From positions 1-30,276 of the forward strand of contig JASLCK010000115.1 in assembly GCA_030151865.1 (NCBI GenBank): a stretch of 30,276 bases of DNA. The letters run 5' to 3'. The DNA is from Rhodospirillaceae bacterium (GTDB taxonomy: Bacteria > Pseudomonadota > Alphaproteobacteria > Rhodospirillales > Magnetospirillaceae). The number at the start of each line of letters is the position of its first letter. The stretch's first letter is position 1. Positions 15,662 to 22,691 of this stretch are shown here, one piece after another. Position numbers and translations under genes: made by a program. The notes beneath the pieces were generated by a model that was not told the DNA's origin, did not search any database, and saw nothing but the letters and a program-made list of their open reading frames with translations.

Positions 15662-17011
15662 TTGTCGAGTAGCGATCCCTTGACCAAGAAGCTTTTTATC
15701 AAGACCTACGGCTGTCAGATGAACGTCTATGATTCCGCCCGCATGGCGGACGTTCTGGCGCCTTTGGGTTATGCCGGGGCCGATGTGGCGGAAGACGCTG
15801 ACATGGTCATTCTCAACACCTGTCATATCCGTGAACATGCGTCCGACAAGGTGTTTTCGGAATTGGGACGGCTGCGTGATCTGAAGCAGGCCCGTAGCGA
15901 AGACGGCAAGGGCATGATCATTGCCGTGGCTGGTTGCGTCGCCCAGGCCGAAGGTCAGGAAATCATCGCCCGCGCCCCTTATGTGGATATCGTGTTGGGG
16001 CCGCAGACCTATCACCGCCTGCCGGAAATGGTGGCCCGCGCCAGCCGGGCAGGTGGACGTGTGCTCGATACCGATTTTCCGCCCGAACCCAAGTTCGACC
16101 ATCTGCCCGAACCCACCATCCAGGGGCCGTCGGCGTTCCTGTCGGTGCAGGAAGGGTGCGATAAGTTCTGTACTTTCTGCGTGGTTCCCTATACTCGCGG
16201 CGGCGAATATTCCCGGCCCGCATCGGCCATCATGGCGGAAGCCAGGAAACTGGCGGCGGGCGGTGTTTTGGAAATCACCCTGTTGGGCCAGAACGTCAAC
16301 GGTTATCACGGCGAAGGCGTCGGCGGTGGCAATTGGGGCTTGGGACGTCTGATCCGCGAACTGGCCGATATTCCCGGTCTTCAGCGCATCCGCTACACCA
16401 CTTCGCATCCCCGCGACATGGATGACGATCTGATCACCGCGCACCGCGATGTGGATAAGCTGATGCCGTTCCTGCATTTGCCGGTTCAGTCGGGGTCGGA
16501 TCGTATTCTGGCGGCAATGAACCGCCAGCATGCCGGGGCCGATTATCTGCGCCTGATCGATCGCTTGCGCGGGGCGCGTCCCGATCTGGCCCTGTCGTCG
16601 GATTTCATTGTCGGGTTCCCCGGCGAATCCGACCGCGATTTTCAAGACACCTTGGAACTGGTGCGCACCGTTAAGTTCGCCCAGGCCTATAGCTTCAAAT
16701 ACAGCCCGCGTCCCGGCACTCCGGCTTCGGGGATGGAGATGCAGGTCGAGGAAAGCGTCAAGGAAGAGCGTCTGGCCGCCCTGCATGAAGTGTTGAATCA
16801 GCAGGCCGCCGCTTTCAATGCCGCCTGTGTCGGCAAGAGCTTTGACGTGTTGTTGGAACGTACTGGGCGGCGCGACGGTCAGTTGATCGGTCGTTCGCCC
16901 TATATGCAATCTGTCTTTGTGGCGGCCCCTGCCGCCATGATGAATAGTGTCCAGCGTCTGCGGATCGTGGAAGCCCATCCCAATTCGCTGGCCGCCGAAC
17001 TGGTGGAATAA
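15662..17011 (+). CDS. miaB: tRNA-2-methylthio-N6-dimethylallyladenosine synthase
   Basis: Radical-SAM methylthiotransferase converting i6A37 to ms2i6A37 in tRNAs reading UNN codons. The 449-residue length is normal. The auxiliary-cluster cysteines are at Cys18 (TYGCQMN), Cys54 (NTCHIRE) and Cys92 (VAGCVAQ); the radical-SAM cluster is C166-x3-C170-x2-C173 (GCDKFCTFC), followed by VVPYTRGGEYSRP. A C-terminal TRAM domain occupies about the last 65 residues. There is no ATG start in frame; TTG 15662 is taken, and TTG 15680 (MTKKLFIK) is a credible alternative; neither has a strong ribosome-binding site. MiaB needs SAM, and metK lies 5.7 kb downstream. phoH follows 16 bases after the stop. Confidence 0.94.
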   Translation: MSSSDPLTKKLFIKTYGCQMNVYDSARMADVLAPLGYAGADVAEDADMVILNTCHIREHASDKVFSELGRLRDLKQARSEDGKGMIIAVAGCVAQAEGQEIIARAPYVDIVLGPQTYHRLPEMVARASRAGGRVLDTDFPPEPKFDHLPEPTIQGPSAFLSVQEGCDKFCTFCVVPYTRGGEYSRPASAIMAEARKLAAGGVLEITLLGQNVNGYHGEGVGGGNWGLGRLIRELADIPGLQRIRYTTSHPRDMDDDLITAHRDVDKLMPFLHLPVQSGSDRILAAMNRQHAGADYLRLIDRLRGARPDLALSSDFIVGFPGESDRDFQDTLELVRTVKFAQAYSFKYSPRPGTPASGMEMQVEESVKEERLAALHEVLNQQAAAFNAACVGKSFDVLLERTGRRDGQLIGRSPYMQSVFVAAPAAMMNSVQRLRIVEAHPNSLAAELVE

Positions 17012-17027
17012 GGAGCAGCGGAAAGGC

Positions 17028-18005
17028 GTGACCGGTTACGCACCCGAAGGCACCCGCACCGAGCGGGAATTTGACGACAACGGCCTGTTGGTCGCCTTGT
17101 TTGGTCCCCATAACGCCCATCTCGATAGGATCGAGGCGCAGTTGGGGGTGACCCTGTCGAGCCGTGGCAACTCCGTTTCGATCCACGGTCCCGACGACAA
17201 GGTGATGGATGCCGAACGGGTGCTGGACGCCCTTTATGACCGTCTGCGCCGGGGATACCCGCTGGAACTGGCCGATGTGGACGCCGCCATTCGTATGACC
17301 GGCTTCAAACCGGTTCCGGGGCAGGGCGGCGCGCCCACCATCATCACCCGTAAACGCCATATCGAGGCCCGCACCCCTGGTCAGGCCGAATATATGCGCG
17401 CCATGGAAAAGAGCGAACTGGTGTTCGGTCTTGGTCCGGCGGGCACCGGCAAGACCTATCTGGCGGTGGCCAAGGCCGTTTCCATGATGATCCGCGGCGA
17501 GGTGGATCGCATCATCCTGTCGCGCCCGGCGGTCGAGGCGGGGGAACGGTTGGGCTTCCTGCCCGGCGATCTGCGCGAAAAGGTCGATCCCTATCTGCGT
17601 CCACTCTATGACGCCCTGCATGACATGCTGCCCGGCGACCAGGTCGCCAAGAAGCTGGCGGCGGGCGACATCGAAGTGGCCCCACTGGCCTTTATGCGCG
17701 GGCGCACCCTGGCCAGCGCCTTCATCATTCTGGACGAGGCACAGAACACCACGCCCATGCAGATGAAGATGTTCCTGACCCGTCTGGGCGAACATTCCCG
17801 CATGGTGATCACCGGCGATCTGTCCCAGGTCGATCTGCCGCCCGGCACCAAGTCGGGCTTGCAGGACGCCCTGGACACCCTGACCGGCATCGATGAGATC
17901 GGCATGGTGCGCTTTACCGACCGCGACGTGGTGCGTCATGGTCTGGTCAGCAAGATTGTCCGTGCCTATGACGCCGTGTCCCGGCAGAAGAAGGAAGAAA
18001 AATGA
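17028..18005 (+). CDS. ybeZ: PhoH-family ATPase (YbeZ-like)
   Basis: P-loop ATPase of the PhoH family, considered an RNA-linked helicase-like partner of the endoribonuclease YbeY. The 325-residue product has Walker A GPAGTGKT at residues 136-143 and Walker B FIILDE at 232-237, followed by QNTTPMQMKMFLTR and the TGDLSQVDLP sensor region. The N-terminal third carries a KH-like segment (LFGPHNAHLDRIEAQLGV). GTG 17028 is chosen because it follows AAGGAG and is just after the miaB stop; an earlier in-frame start at 16947 lies within miaB. Its stop overlaps the ybeY ATG by 4 bases. The order phoH-ybeY-corC-lnt is the widespread bacterial cluster. Confidence 0.94.
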   Translation: MTGYAPEGTRTEREFDDNGLLVALFGPHNAHLDRIEAQLGVTLSSRGNSVSIHGPDDKVMDAERVLDALYDRLRRGYPLELADVDAAIRMTGFKPVPGQGGAPTIITRKRHIEARTPGQAEYMRAMEKSELVFGLGPAGTGKTYLAVAKAVSMMIRGEVDRIILSRPAVEAGERLGFLPGDLREKVDPYLRPLYDALHDMLPGDQVAKKLAAGDIEVAPLAFMRGRTLASAFIILDEAQNTTPMQMKMFLTRLGEHSRMVITGDLSQVDLPPGTKSGLQDALDTLTGIDEIGMVRFTDRDVVRHGLVSKIVRAYDAVSRQKKEEK

Positions 18006-18541
18006 CCGGTCCCGAAATCGCCGTCTCGCTGTCGTGCGAAGACTGGCTGACCCAGGTTCCCGACGCCGAGGATCTGTGTGGCCGTATGGCCGCCATCACC
18101 CTGGGTTTGGCCAAGGACGCCCTGGGCGATCTGCCGTCTGACCGGTTGGAAATCAGCGTGGTGCTGTCCGACGATGCCGAAGTGCAGGAACTGAACCGCC
18201 AATATCGCGGCCAGGACAAGCCGACCAACGTGCTGTCCTTTGCCGCCTTGGATGATGAAGACGCGCCGATCCCCGAGGACGGGCCGATTTTGCTGGGCGA
18301 TATCATCCTGGCGTATGAAACAACCGTGAAAGAAGCCCAGGCGGAGGAAAAAACCGTCGCCAACCACTTGTCCCATCTTGTGGTTCATGGTGTGCTTCAC
18401 CTGTTGGGCTATGATCATATCGAGGATGACGAGGCCGAAGAGATGGAAGGCCTGGAACGGACTGTTCTGGCCGCCCTTGGCATCCCCGATCCTTATTCTT
18501 CCACCGCCGACGCCCCGAAGGAGCGCGACGAGCAACGATGA
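18002..18541 (+). CDS. ybeY: Endoribonuclease YbeY (rRNA maturation factor)
   Basis: Zinc-dependent endoribonuclease involved in 16S rRNA 3'-end maturation and ribosome quality control. The 179-residue protein ends with the metal-binding signature HGVLHLLGYDH, ligands His129, His133 and His139. The conserved RGQDKPTNVLSF segment is at residues 69-80, and LLGDIILAYETT follows near 97. The acidic insert DDEDAPIPEDGP between them is variable in the family. Both ends overlap the neighbours by 4 bases, so translation of phoH, ybeY and corC is probably coupled. Confidence 0.96.
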   Translation: MTGPEIAVSLSCEDWLTQVPDAEDLCGRMAAITLGLAKDALGDLPSDRLEISVVLSDDAEVQELNRQYRGQDKPTNVLSFAALDDEDAPIPEDGPILLGDIILAYETTVKEAQAEEKTVANHLSHLVVHGVLHLLGYDHIEDDEAEEMEGLERTVLAALGIPDPYSSTADAPKERDEQR

Positions 18542-19443
18542 ACGACATATCTGGCAGTAGACCGCCCCGTGAAAGCGGGGCCTCCGACGACTCTCTGGTG
18601 CATTCCCTGCGCGGTTGGCTTAAGGGACTGCGCCGCGCCAAACCTGGCGAGTCCGTGCGCGAAACCTTGGAAGAACTGTTCGAGGAACGCGAGGACGCAT
18701 CAATCCCCATCGACGAACATGAACGTCGCCTGCTGGGGAACATCCTGCATCTGCACGACCAGACCGCTTATGACATCATGGTGCCGCGCGCCGATATCTG
18801 CGCGATTGATGTCAAAGCCAGCCTGGACGATCTGGTGGCCGTGATGAACGAACACGGCCATTCCCGCTATCCGGTTTATCGCGGTTCCCTGGATGATGCC
18901 ACCGGCCTGGTCCACATCAAGGATGTGTTGGCCATGGTGGCTTCGGGTAAGCCGTTCGCCCTGCAAAAGATTGTCCGCAAGGTGCTGTTCGTCTCGCCGT
19001 CGATCCGGGTGCCTGATCTGCTGTTGGAGATGCGCCTGAAGCGCACCCATATGGCCCTGGTGGTGGACGAATATGGCGGCATCGACGGACTGATCACCAT
19101 CGAAGATCTGGTCGAACAGATTGTCGGTGAGATCGAGGACGAACACGACCGCGATCCCGAGCCCGATTTTATCCGCCGTCCCGATGGCGTGATCGAAGCC
19201 GATGCCCGCTTGCCGCTTGAAGAGTTCGAGGCCAGCGTCGGCCCTCTGTTGGACGAGGACGACGGGGAAGACATCGATACTCTGGGCGGTTTGGTGTTCT
19301 TGCTGGCGGGTCGTGTGCCGTCACGCGGCGAACTGATCACCCACCCCAAGGGACTTGAATTCGAAGTGGTGGACGCCGATCCGCGCCGCATCAAGCGGTT
19401 GCGGGTGCGCAATCTGCCGACGCAGGAAGAGGACGCTTCGTGA
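18538..19443 (+). CDS. corC: CorC/HlyC-family CBS-domain protein (YbeX-like)
   Basis: A 301-residue soluble member of the CorC/HlyC family: two CBS domains (about residues 75-200, with MVPRADICAIDVKASLDDLV and VDEYGGIDGLITIEDLVEQI) and a C-terminal CorC_HlyC/transporter-associated domain (about 212-295, LGGLVFLLAGRVPSRGE). There is no N-terminal DUF21 membrane domain, so it is of the E. coli YbeX type, linked to magnesium efflux or ribosome-related functions rather than being a channel by itself. It overlaps ybeY and lnt by 4 bases on either side. The DIMVPR motif is fully preserved. Confidence 0.92.
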   Translation: MNDISGSRPPRESGASDDSLVHSLRGWLKGLRRAKPGESVRETLEELFEEREDASIPIDEHERRLLGNILHLHDQTAYDIMVPRADICAIDVKASLDDLVAVMNEHGHSRYPVYRGSLDDATGLVHIKDVLAMVASGKPFALQKIVRKVLFVSPSIRVPDLLLEMRLKRTHMALVVDEYGGIDGLITIEDLVEQIVGEIEDEHDRDPEPDFIRRPDGVIEADARLPLEEFEASVGPLLDEDDGEDIDTLGGLVFLLAGRVPSRGELITHPKGLEFEVVDADPRRIKRLRVRNLPTQEEDAS

Positions 19444-21014
19444 CATCCATCCGTCAGCGCCTGGAAGGCGCGTCTGTCCGTCTGGCTGCTTTGACCGGAC
19501 GGCGTCGGGCTTTTGCCGCCATTGCCTTGGGGGCGCTGTCAGCCCTGGCGTTACCGCCGGTATATCTGTTGCCGGTGCTGCTGATCACCTTCCCTGCGCT
19601 GATGGTGCTGGCCGACAGCGCCAGACGGGATCGGGGGGCGTTCTGGGTCGGCTGGGGCTTTGGGTTCGGGCATTTTTCGGCCAGCCTGTATTGGATCGCC
19701 AATGCCCTGCTGCTGGACCCGGTGAAGTTTGGATGGATGATCCCCTTCGCGGTGTTTGGCCTGGGCGGATTGCTGGGGCTGTTTATCGGTTTGGCCCTGT
19801 ATGGGGCGCGGCGTTTGATGCCGACAGGACCTTTGCGGATCGTCTTGTTCGCGGCTCTGTGGATGATGTCTGAATGGCTGCGTACCTGGCTGATGACCGG
19901 GTTCTCTTGGAATCAGATCGCCTCGGTCTGGGTGGGGGTGACGCCAGTCTTGCAGGGAGCGGCGCTGTTTGGGGCGGTGGGGCTGGGGTTCTTCACCGTG
20001 TTGGCGATGTCTATGCCAGCCCTCTTGGTCATGGGTGGAAATCAGCCCCGATGGCGGCCTGGGCGTGCCGTGCTGGCGGCTTGGTTGCCCCTGATTCTTC
20101 TGGCTGTCGGGGGGCTGGTGCGCACGCCGTTTGGTGCACAGCCTGATCTGCCCGGAGTGCGGCTGCGGCTGGTGCAGGGTAATATCCCGCAAACGGTCAA
20201 ATGGCAGCCGGAATTGCTGTCGGCTCATTTGCAGGACTATCTGCATTTGTCGGCCCAACCGACCGCCGAGCCATTGAGCGCGGTGATCTGGCCGGAAACC
20301 GCCATCGCTTATCTGCTGGATCAAAATCCTGGCGCACGCGGGGCCGTGGCCCAGGCCGCGCCGCCCCATGGGTTGGTGATTACCGGCGTGCCGCGCGCTA
20401 CCCCCATGGGACAAGAACCTTTTCAGGTCTGGAACAGCGTCCAGGCCGTTGATGAACAAGGCCGGGTGGTTGGCAGTTATGACAAAGCCCATCTTGTGCC
20501 GTTTGGTGAATATGTGCCGTTGGGGCAATATCTGCCGCTGGTCAAGGTGACGACAGGGCGTAGCGATTTCACCCCTGGTCCTGGTCCGCGTACCCTGACG
20601 CTGCCCGGTTTGCCGCCGGTTGCCCCGTCCATTTGCTATGAAGATATTTTCCCCGACGAGGTGGCTCCACGCGGCGACCAGCGCCCGGCCTGGATGCTGA
20701 ATGTCACCAACGATGGTTGGTTTGGCAATTCCGCCGGTCCCTATCAGCATTTCGCTGCGGCCCGGTTGCGGGCGGTGGAAGAGGGGCTGGCAATGGTCCG
20801 GGTCGGCAATACCGGCGTGACTGGCATCATCGACCCGTTTGGCCGGGTGACGGCACGTCTGGAACTGGGCGAACGCGGGGTTTTGGACGGGATGGTGCCG
20901 CAGGCGGTGGCCCCAACACCCTATGCCCGCATGGGTAACAAATCCGTCTTTTTGCTACTCTCAATAGTCGTAATTGTGTTAGTACTGTTGCGACGGGGGT
21001 CTGCCCGTAATTGA
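19440..21014 (+). CDS. lnt: Apolipoprotein N-acyltransferase
   Basis: Inner-membrane enzyme that adds the third acyl chain to the N-terminal Cys of lipoproteins, allowing their Lol-dependent transport. The 524-residue product has a hydrophobic N-terminal half (multiple membrane segments to about residue 228) and a periplasmic nitrilase-like domain with the catalytic triad Glu286 (WPETA), Lys349 (SYDKAHLVPFGEYVPL) and Cys399 (SICYEDIFP). A final membrane segment is near the C-terminus (about 503-518). Start is GTG 19440, overlapping the corC TGA by 4 bases; no other sensible start is present. No clear terminator follows, and the promoter of the HTH gene begins about 40 bases downstream. Confidence 0.96.
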   Translation: MTSIRQRLEGASVRLAALTGRRRAFAAIALGALSALALPPVYLLPVLLITFPALMVLADSARRDRGAFWVGWGFGFGHFSASLYWIANALLLDPVKFGWMIPFAVFGLGGLLGLFIGLALYGARRLMPTGPLRIVLFAALWMMSEWLRTWLMTGFSWNQIASVWVGVTPVLQGAALFGAVGLGFFTVLAMSMPALLVMGGNQPRWRPGRAVLAAWLPLILLAVGGLVRTPFGAQPDLPGVRLRLVQGNIPQTVKWQPELLSAHLQDYLHLSAQPTAEPLSAVIWPETAIAYLLDQNPGARGAVAQAAPPHGLVITGVPRATPMGQEPFQVWNSVQAVDEQGRVVGSYDKAHLVPFGEYVPLGQYLPLVKVTTGRSDFTPGPGPRTLTLPGLPPVAPSICYEDIFPDEVAPRGDQRPAWMLNVTNDGWFGNSAGPYQHFAAARLRAVEEGLAMVRVGNTGVTGIIDPFGRVTARLELGERGVLDGMVPQAVAPTPYARMGNKSVFLLLSIVVIVLVLLRRGSARN

Positions 21015-21055
21015 GAAGACACGACGGTTTATGCAGCTTCCGGTAATGATCTGGG

Positions 21056-21085
21056 TTGACTTGCATACGCGCGTATGCGTACTCT
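21056..21085 (+). promoter_or_regulatory. Sigma-70-type promoter of the first HTH gene
   Basis: TTGACT (21056-21061) and TACTCT (21080-21085) with an 18-base spacer. The spacer is almost entirely filled by a perfect 16-base palindrome, so a bound protein would block RNA polymerase. The predicted start is near 21092, about 80 bases before the ATG at 21175. Confidence 0.55.
21063..21078. promoter_or_regulatory. Perfect palindromic operator candidate
   Basis: GCATACGCGCGTATGC is an exact 16-base palindrome located between the -35 and -10 boxes. Dimeric HTH_XRE repressors commonly bind such sites, and an HTH_XRE gene begins about 96 bases downstream, so autoregulation is the simplest guess. Binding itself is inferred. 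Confidence 0.55.
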
Positions 21086-21174
21086 GTTCTCGACTTCAAT
21101 ACACGGCCTCCTTGTGAACGCCGTTCAGAAGTCGAAGAACCAATTGACCCCCACCGTCTTTAATGGAAATTGCC

Positions 21175-21690
21175 ATGGCTCGTGCCGCTCAAAACACTAA
21201 GCAAGTTAAGACCGATGCTCCCGTTCGGCGTTCTGGCCGCGGTCGGACTCCGTCGGGCAAGCCCAATCCCATCGATGTGCACGTTGGTGGCCGCGTGCGC
21301 CTGCGTCGCACTCTTTTGGGGATGAGCCAGGAAAAGCTGGGTGAAGCCATCGGCCTGACCTTCCAGCAGGTTCAGAAGTACGAACGCGGTGCTAACCGCA
21401 TTGGTGCTTCGCGTCTGTTCGACCTGTCGCGCGTTCTCGATGTGCCGGTGTCGTTCTTCTTTGACGATATGTCGGAAGACACCTCGCAGCAGAGCCCGCG
21501 CATGATGGCGACCATCGAAGGGTTCGAGGAGCCGACCGCTCCGTTCGAAGCTGATCCGATGACCAAGCGCGAAACTCTGGAACTGGTCCGCGCTTATTAC
21601 CGCATCACCGATCCGCAGGTTCGCAAGCGCGTGTTCGAACTGGCCAAGACCTTGGCCACCGCCAGCGAACTGATGGAAGGTTCCAAGTAA
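21175..21690 (+). CDS. HTH_XRE transcriptional regulator (first of tandem pair)
   Basis: A 171-residue regulator with a basic disordered N-terminus (about 1-30), a Cro/CI-type helix-turn-helix at about 36-92 (SQEKLGEAIGLTFQQVQKYERG as the HTH core, then RIGASRLFDLSRVLDVPVSFFFDDM) and a C-terminal helical tail ending in VRKRVFELAKTLA. This kind of regulator is often found beside metK in alphaproteobacteria; its regulon is unknown to me. ATG 21175 has GGAAAT upstream; ATG 21163 in the same frame lacks any. A promoter with an internal palindrome lies upstream and a strong terminator downstream, so it is a monocistronic unit. A paralogue follows at 22067. Confidence 0.9.
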   Translation: MARAAQNTKQVKTDAPVRRSGRGRTPSGKPNPIDVHVGGRVRLRRTLLGMSQEKLGEAIGLTFQQVQKYERGANRIGASRLFDLSRVLDVPVSFFFDDMSEDTSQQSPRMMATIEGFEEPTAPFEADPMTKRETLELVRAYYRITDPQVRKRVFELAKTLATASELMEGSK

Positions 21691-21802
21691 GCATCGCTTC
21701 CCCCCTTTGGTCCCCGTGTTTGGTTAAGACGGGGGAGCGGGGATGAGGGGGGTGGCTGTCCCGGGTCAAGCGGGGCGGCATGGATGCATAAAATGATGAT
21801 TG

Positions 21803-21836
21803 AAAAGGGCGTCGACACGGTCGGCGCCCTTTTTAT
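21803..21836 (+). terminator. Strong intrinsic terminator after first HTH gene
   Basis: AAAAGGGCGTCGAC (21803-21816) pairs with GTCGGCGCCCTTTT (21820-21833), 14 positions with one G-U and a 3-base loop, followed by TTATTTG. An additional GC-rich hairpin lies just upstream (CCCCGT 21712-21717 with ACGGGG 21729-21734) without a T-run. Confidence 0.88.
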
Positions 21837-22066
21837 TTGTAAAAAAACACGCGTTGATTGCAATTTTTTGGCCCGGGCCATGCTTTTGAGAAATGCTATT
21901 ATTGGTTGTTAACCGAACATTGTTACTCGGGCTGTTTTCAAGGAAATAGCCAAATAGAATTTGCATCAAAAAATAAACATTTTCGCCTTGACGTTTCACT
22001 CCGGTGGGGTAAACACGAAAAGAGAGAGCTCCCGAATATCGGCAATTTATAGTTGTGAGGTGTGCC
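21837..22066. other. AT-rich intergenic spacer between the two HTH genes
   Basis: Together with the preceding terminator this is the longest gene-free stretch in the window (21691-22066, 376 bases). It is much richer in A and T than its surroundings, with runs such as seven A and six T, and no convincing open frame or RNA gene. A weak promoter candidate near its right end is listed separately. The change of composition may mark an old insertion point of the second regulator or a regulatory region. Confidence 0.6.
21988..22015 (+). promoter_or_regulatory. Possible promoter of the second HTH gene
   Basis: TTGACG (21988-21993), a 16-base spacer and TAAACA (22010-22015), about 45 bases upstream of the start at 22067. 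The -35 is good and the -10 mediocre. No palindrome like that of the first HTH promoter is present. Confidence 0.4.
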
Positions 22067-22507
22067 ATGCCCCGAGACGATAGCAATCCGAAGCCGCAGC
22101 GTCGGTCGCGCCGACCCATCGACGTGCATGTCGGTGGTCGGGTTCGCGAACGCCGTCGTCAACTGGGCGTCAGTCGGGCCGCCTTGGCGACCATGCTGGA
22201 TTTGTCGATCCAGCAGATCCAAAAATATGAAAGTGGCGACAGCACCATCGCAGCGTCGCGTCTGCATCACATCGGCGCCGCCCTGGGGGTGCCGGTCAGT
22301 TATTTCTTCGACGAAATGCCCCCTGATCTCGAAGCGGCATCCCTGCCCAAGGCCGAACAGCCCTTGGATACCCGGGCCAGTTCGCGGGAAATCCGTCAGA
22401 TGATGCAAGTTTACCGCGGCATTGTCGCCCCCGACGTCCGCCATAAAATCTATGAACTGGCTCGCAGTCTATCGGGGCGGTGGGTCGAGGATGGCGGTTC
22501 TGAATAA
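22067..22507 (+). CDS. HTH_XRE transcriptional regulator (second of tandem pair)
   Basis: A 146-residue paralogue of the protein encoded at 21175. Shared features run the full length: PIDVHVGGRVR, an HTH with QQIQKYE.G and ASRL, the VPVSYFFDEM block, and a C-terminal VRHKIYELARSL matching VRKRVFELAKTL. Differences are a shorter N-terminus and the HTH sequence SRAALATMLDLSIQQIQKYESG, so DNA specificity may differ. ATG 22067 is preceded by GAGG at 22057-22060, which decides it over GTG 22055. It lies between the AT-rich spacer and the metK leader, separated from metK by 184 bases that contain a riboswitch-like structure. Regulon unknown. Confidence 0.88.
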   Translation: MPRDDSNPKPQRRSRRPIDVHVGGRVRERRRQLGVSRAALATMLDLSIQQIQKYESGDSTIAASRLHHIGAALGVPVSYFFDEMPPDLEAASLPKAEQPLDTRASSREIRQMMQVYRGIVAPDVRHKIYELARSLSGRWVEDGGSE

Positions 22508-22545
22508 GCGGCGATAAAACCGCACCAAAATGATGGGGAGACTTG

Positions 22546-22604
22546 ATCCCAGGACGCAAAGTGGCTAACAAGACAGATCGGTTAAGCCGAAGCGTGGGAT
22601 TTTT
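22546..22604 (+). promoter_or_regulatory. Terminator-like hairpin overlapping the SAM-II aptamer
   Basis: ATCCCA-GG-ACGC (22546-22557) can pair with GCGTGGGAT (22592-22600), 9 pairs with a 3-base bulge, enclosing an inner hairpin GGCTAAC (22563-22569) with GTTaAGCC (22581-22588). A TTTT follows directly. It may be the terminator of the second HTH gene. Its 3' strand is the same segment that forms the 5' strand of the SAM-II stem, so the two structures exclude each other. Confidence 0.5.
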
Positions 22605-22644
22605 CCGCTTGCCGCCACGCATAACGAAGTTGGCTAAGTGGGAG
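22592..22644 (+). promoter_or_regulatory. Candidate SAM-II riboswitch upstream of metK
   Basis: The segment has the layout of the SAM-II (alphaproteobacterial) S-adenosylmethionine aptamer as I remember it: stem GCGTGG (22592-22597) with CCACGC (22615-22620); a 17-base loop, GATTTTTCCGCTTGCCG, which begins GAUUU and contains CCG and UUGC as in the crystallised metX-type aptamer; an A-rich linker starting AUAA; then GGCUAA and a G-run (22632-22642) to form the H-type pseudoknot. Lying before the SAM synthetase gene, it would give feedback control. Match is by eye; no covariance model was run. Confidence 0.72.
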
Positions 22645-22691
22645 ATGCGATCTCAGGCAAGGTCCCTCCCAATCCAGTCGGAGTGTCGATC

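Noticed and set aside
21897..21935. TTAACCGAACATTGTTA as a CtrA-type TTAA-N7-TTAA site
   Set aside because: The second half-site does not match (TTGT) and there is no supporting context.
22530..22569. Short frame MMGRLDPRTQSG upstream of metK as a leader peptide
   Set aside because: It has no run of Met or other regulatory codons and is explained better by the RNA structures of the leader.
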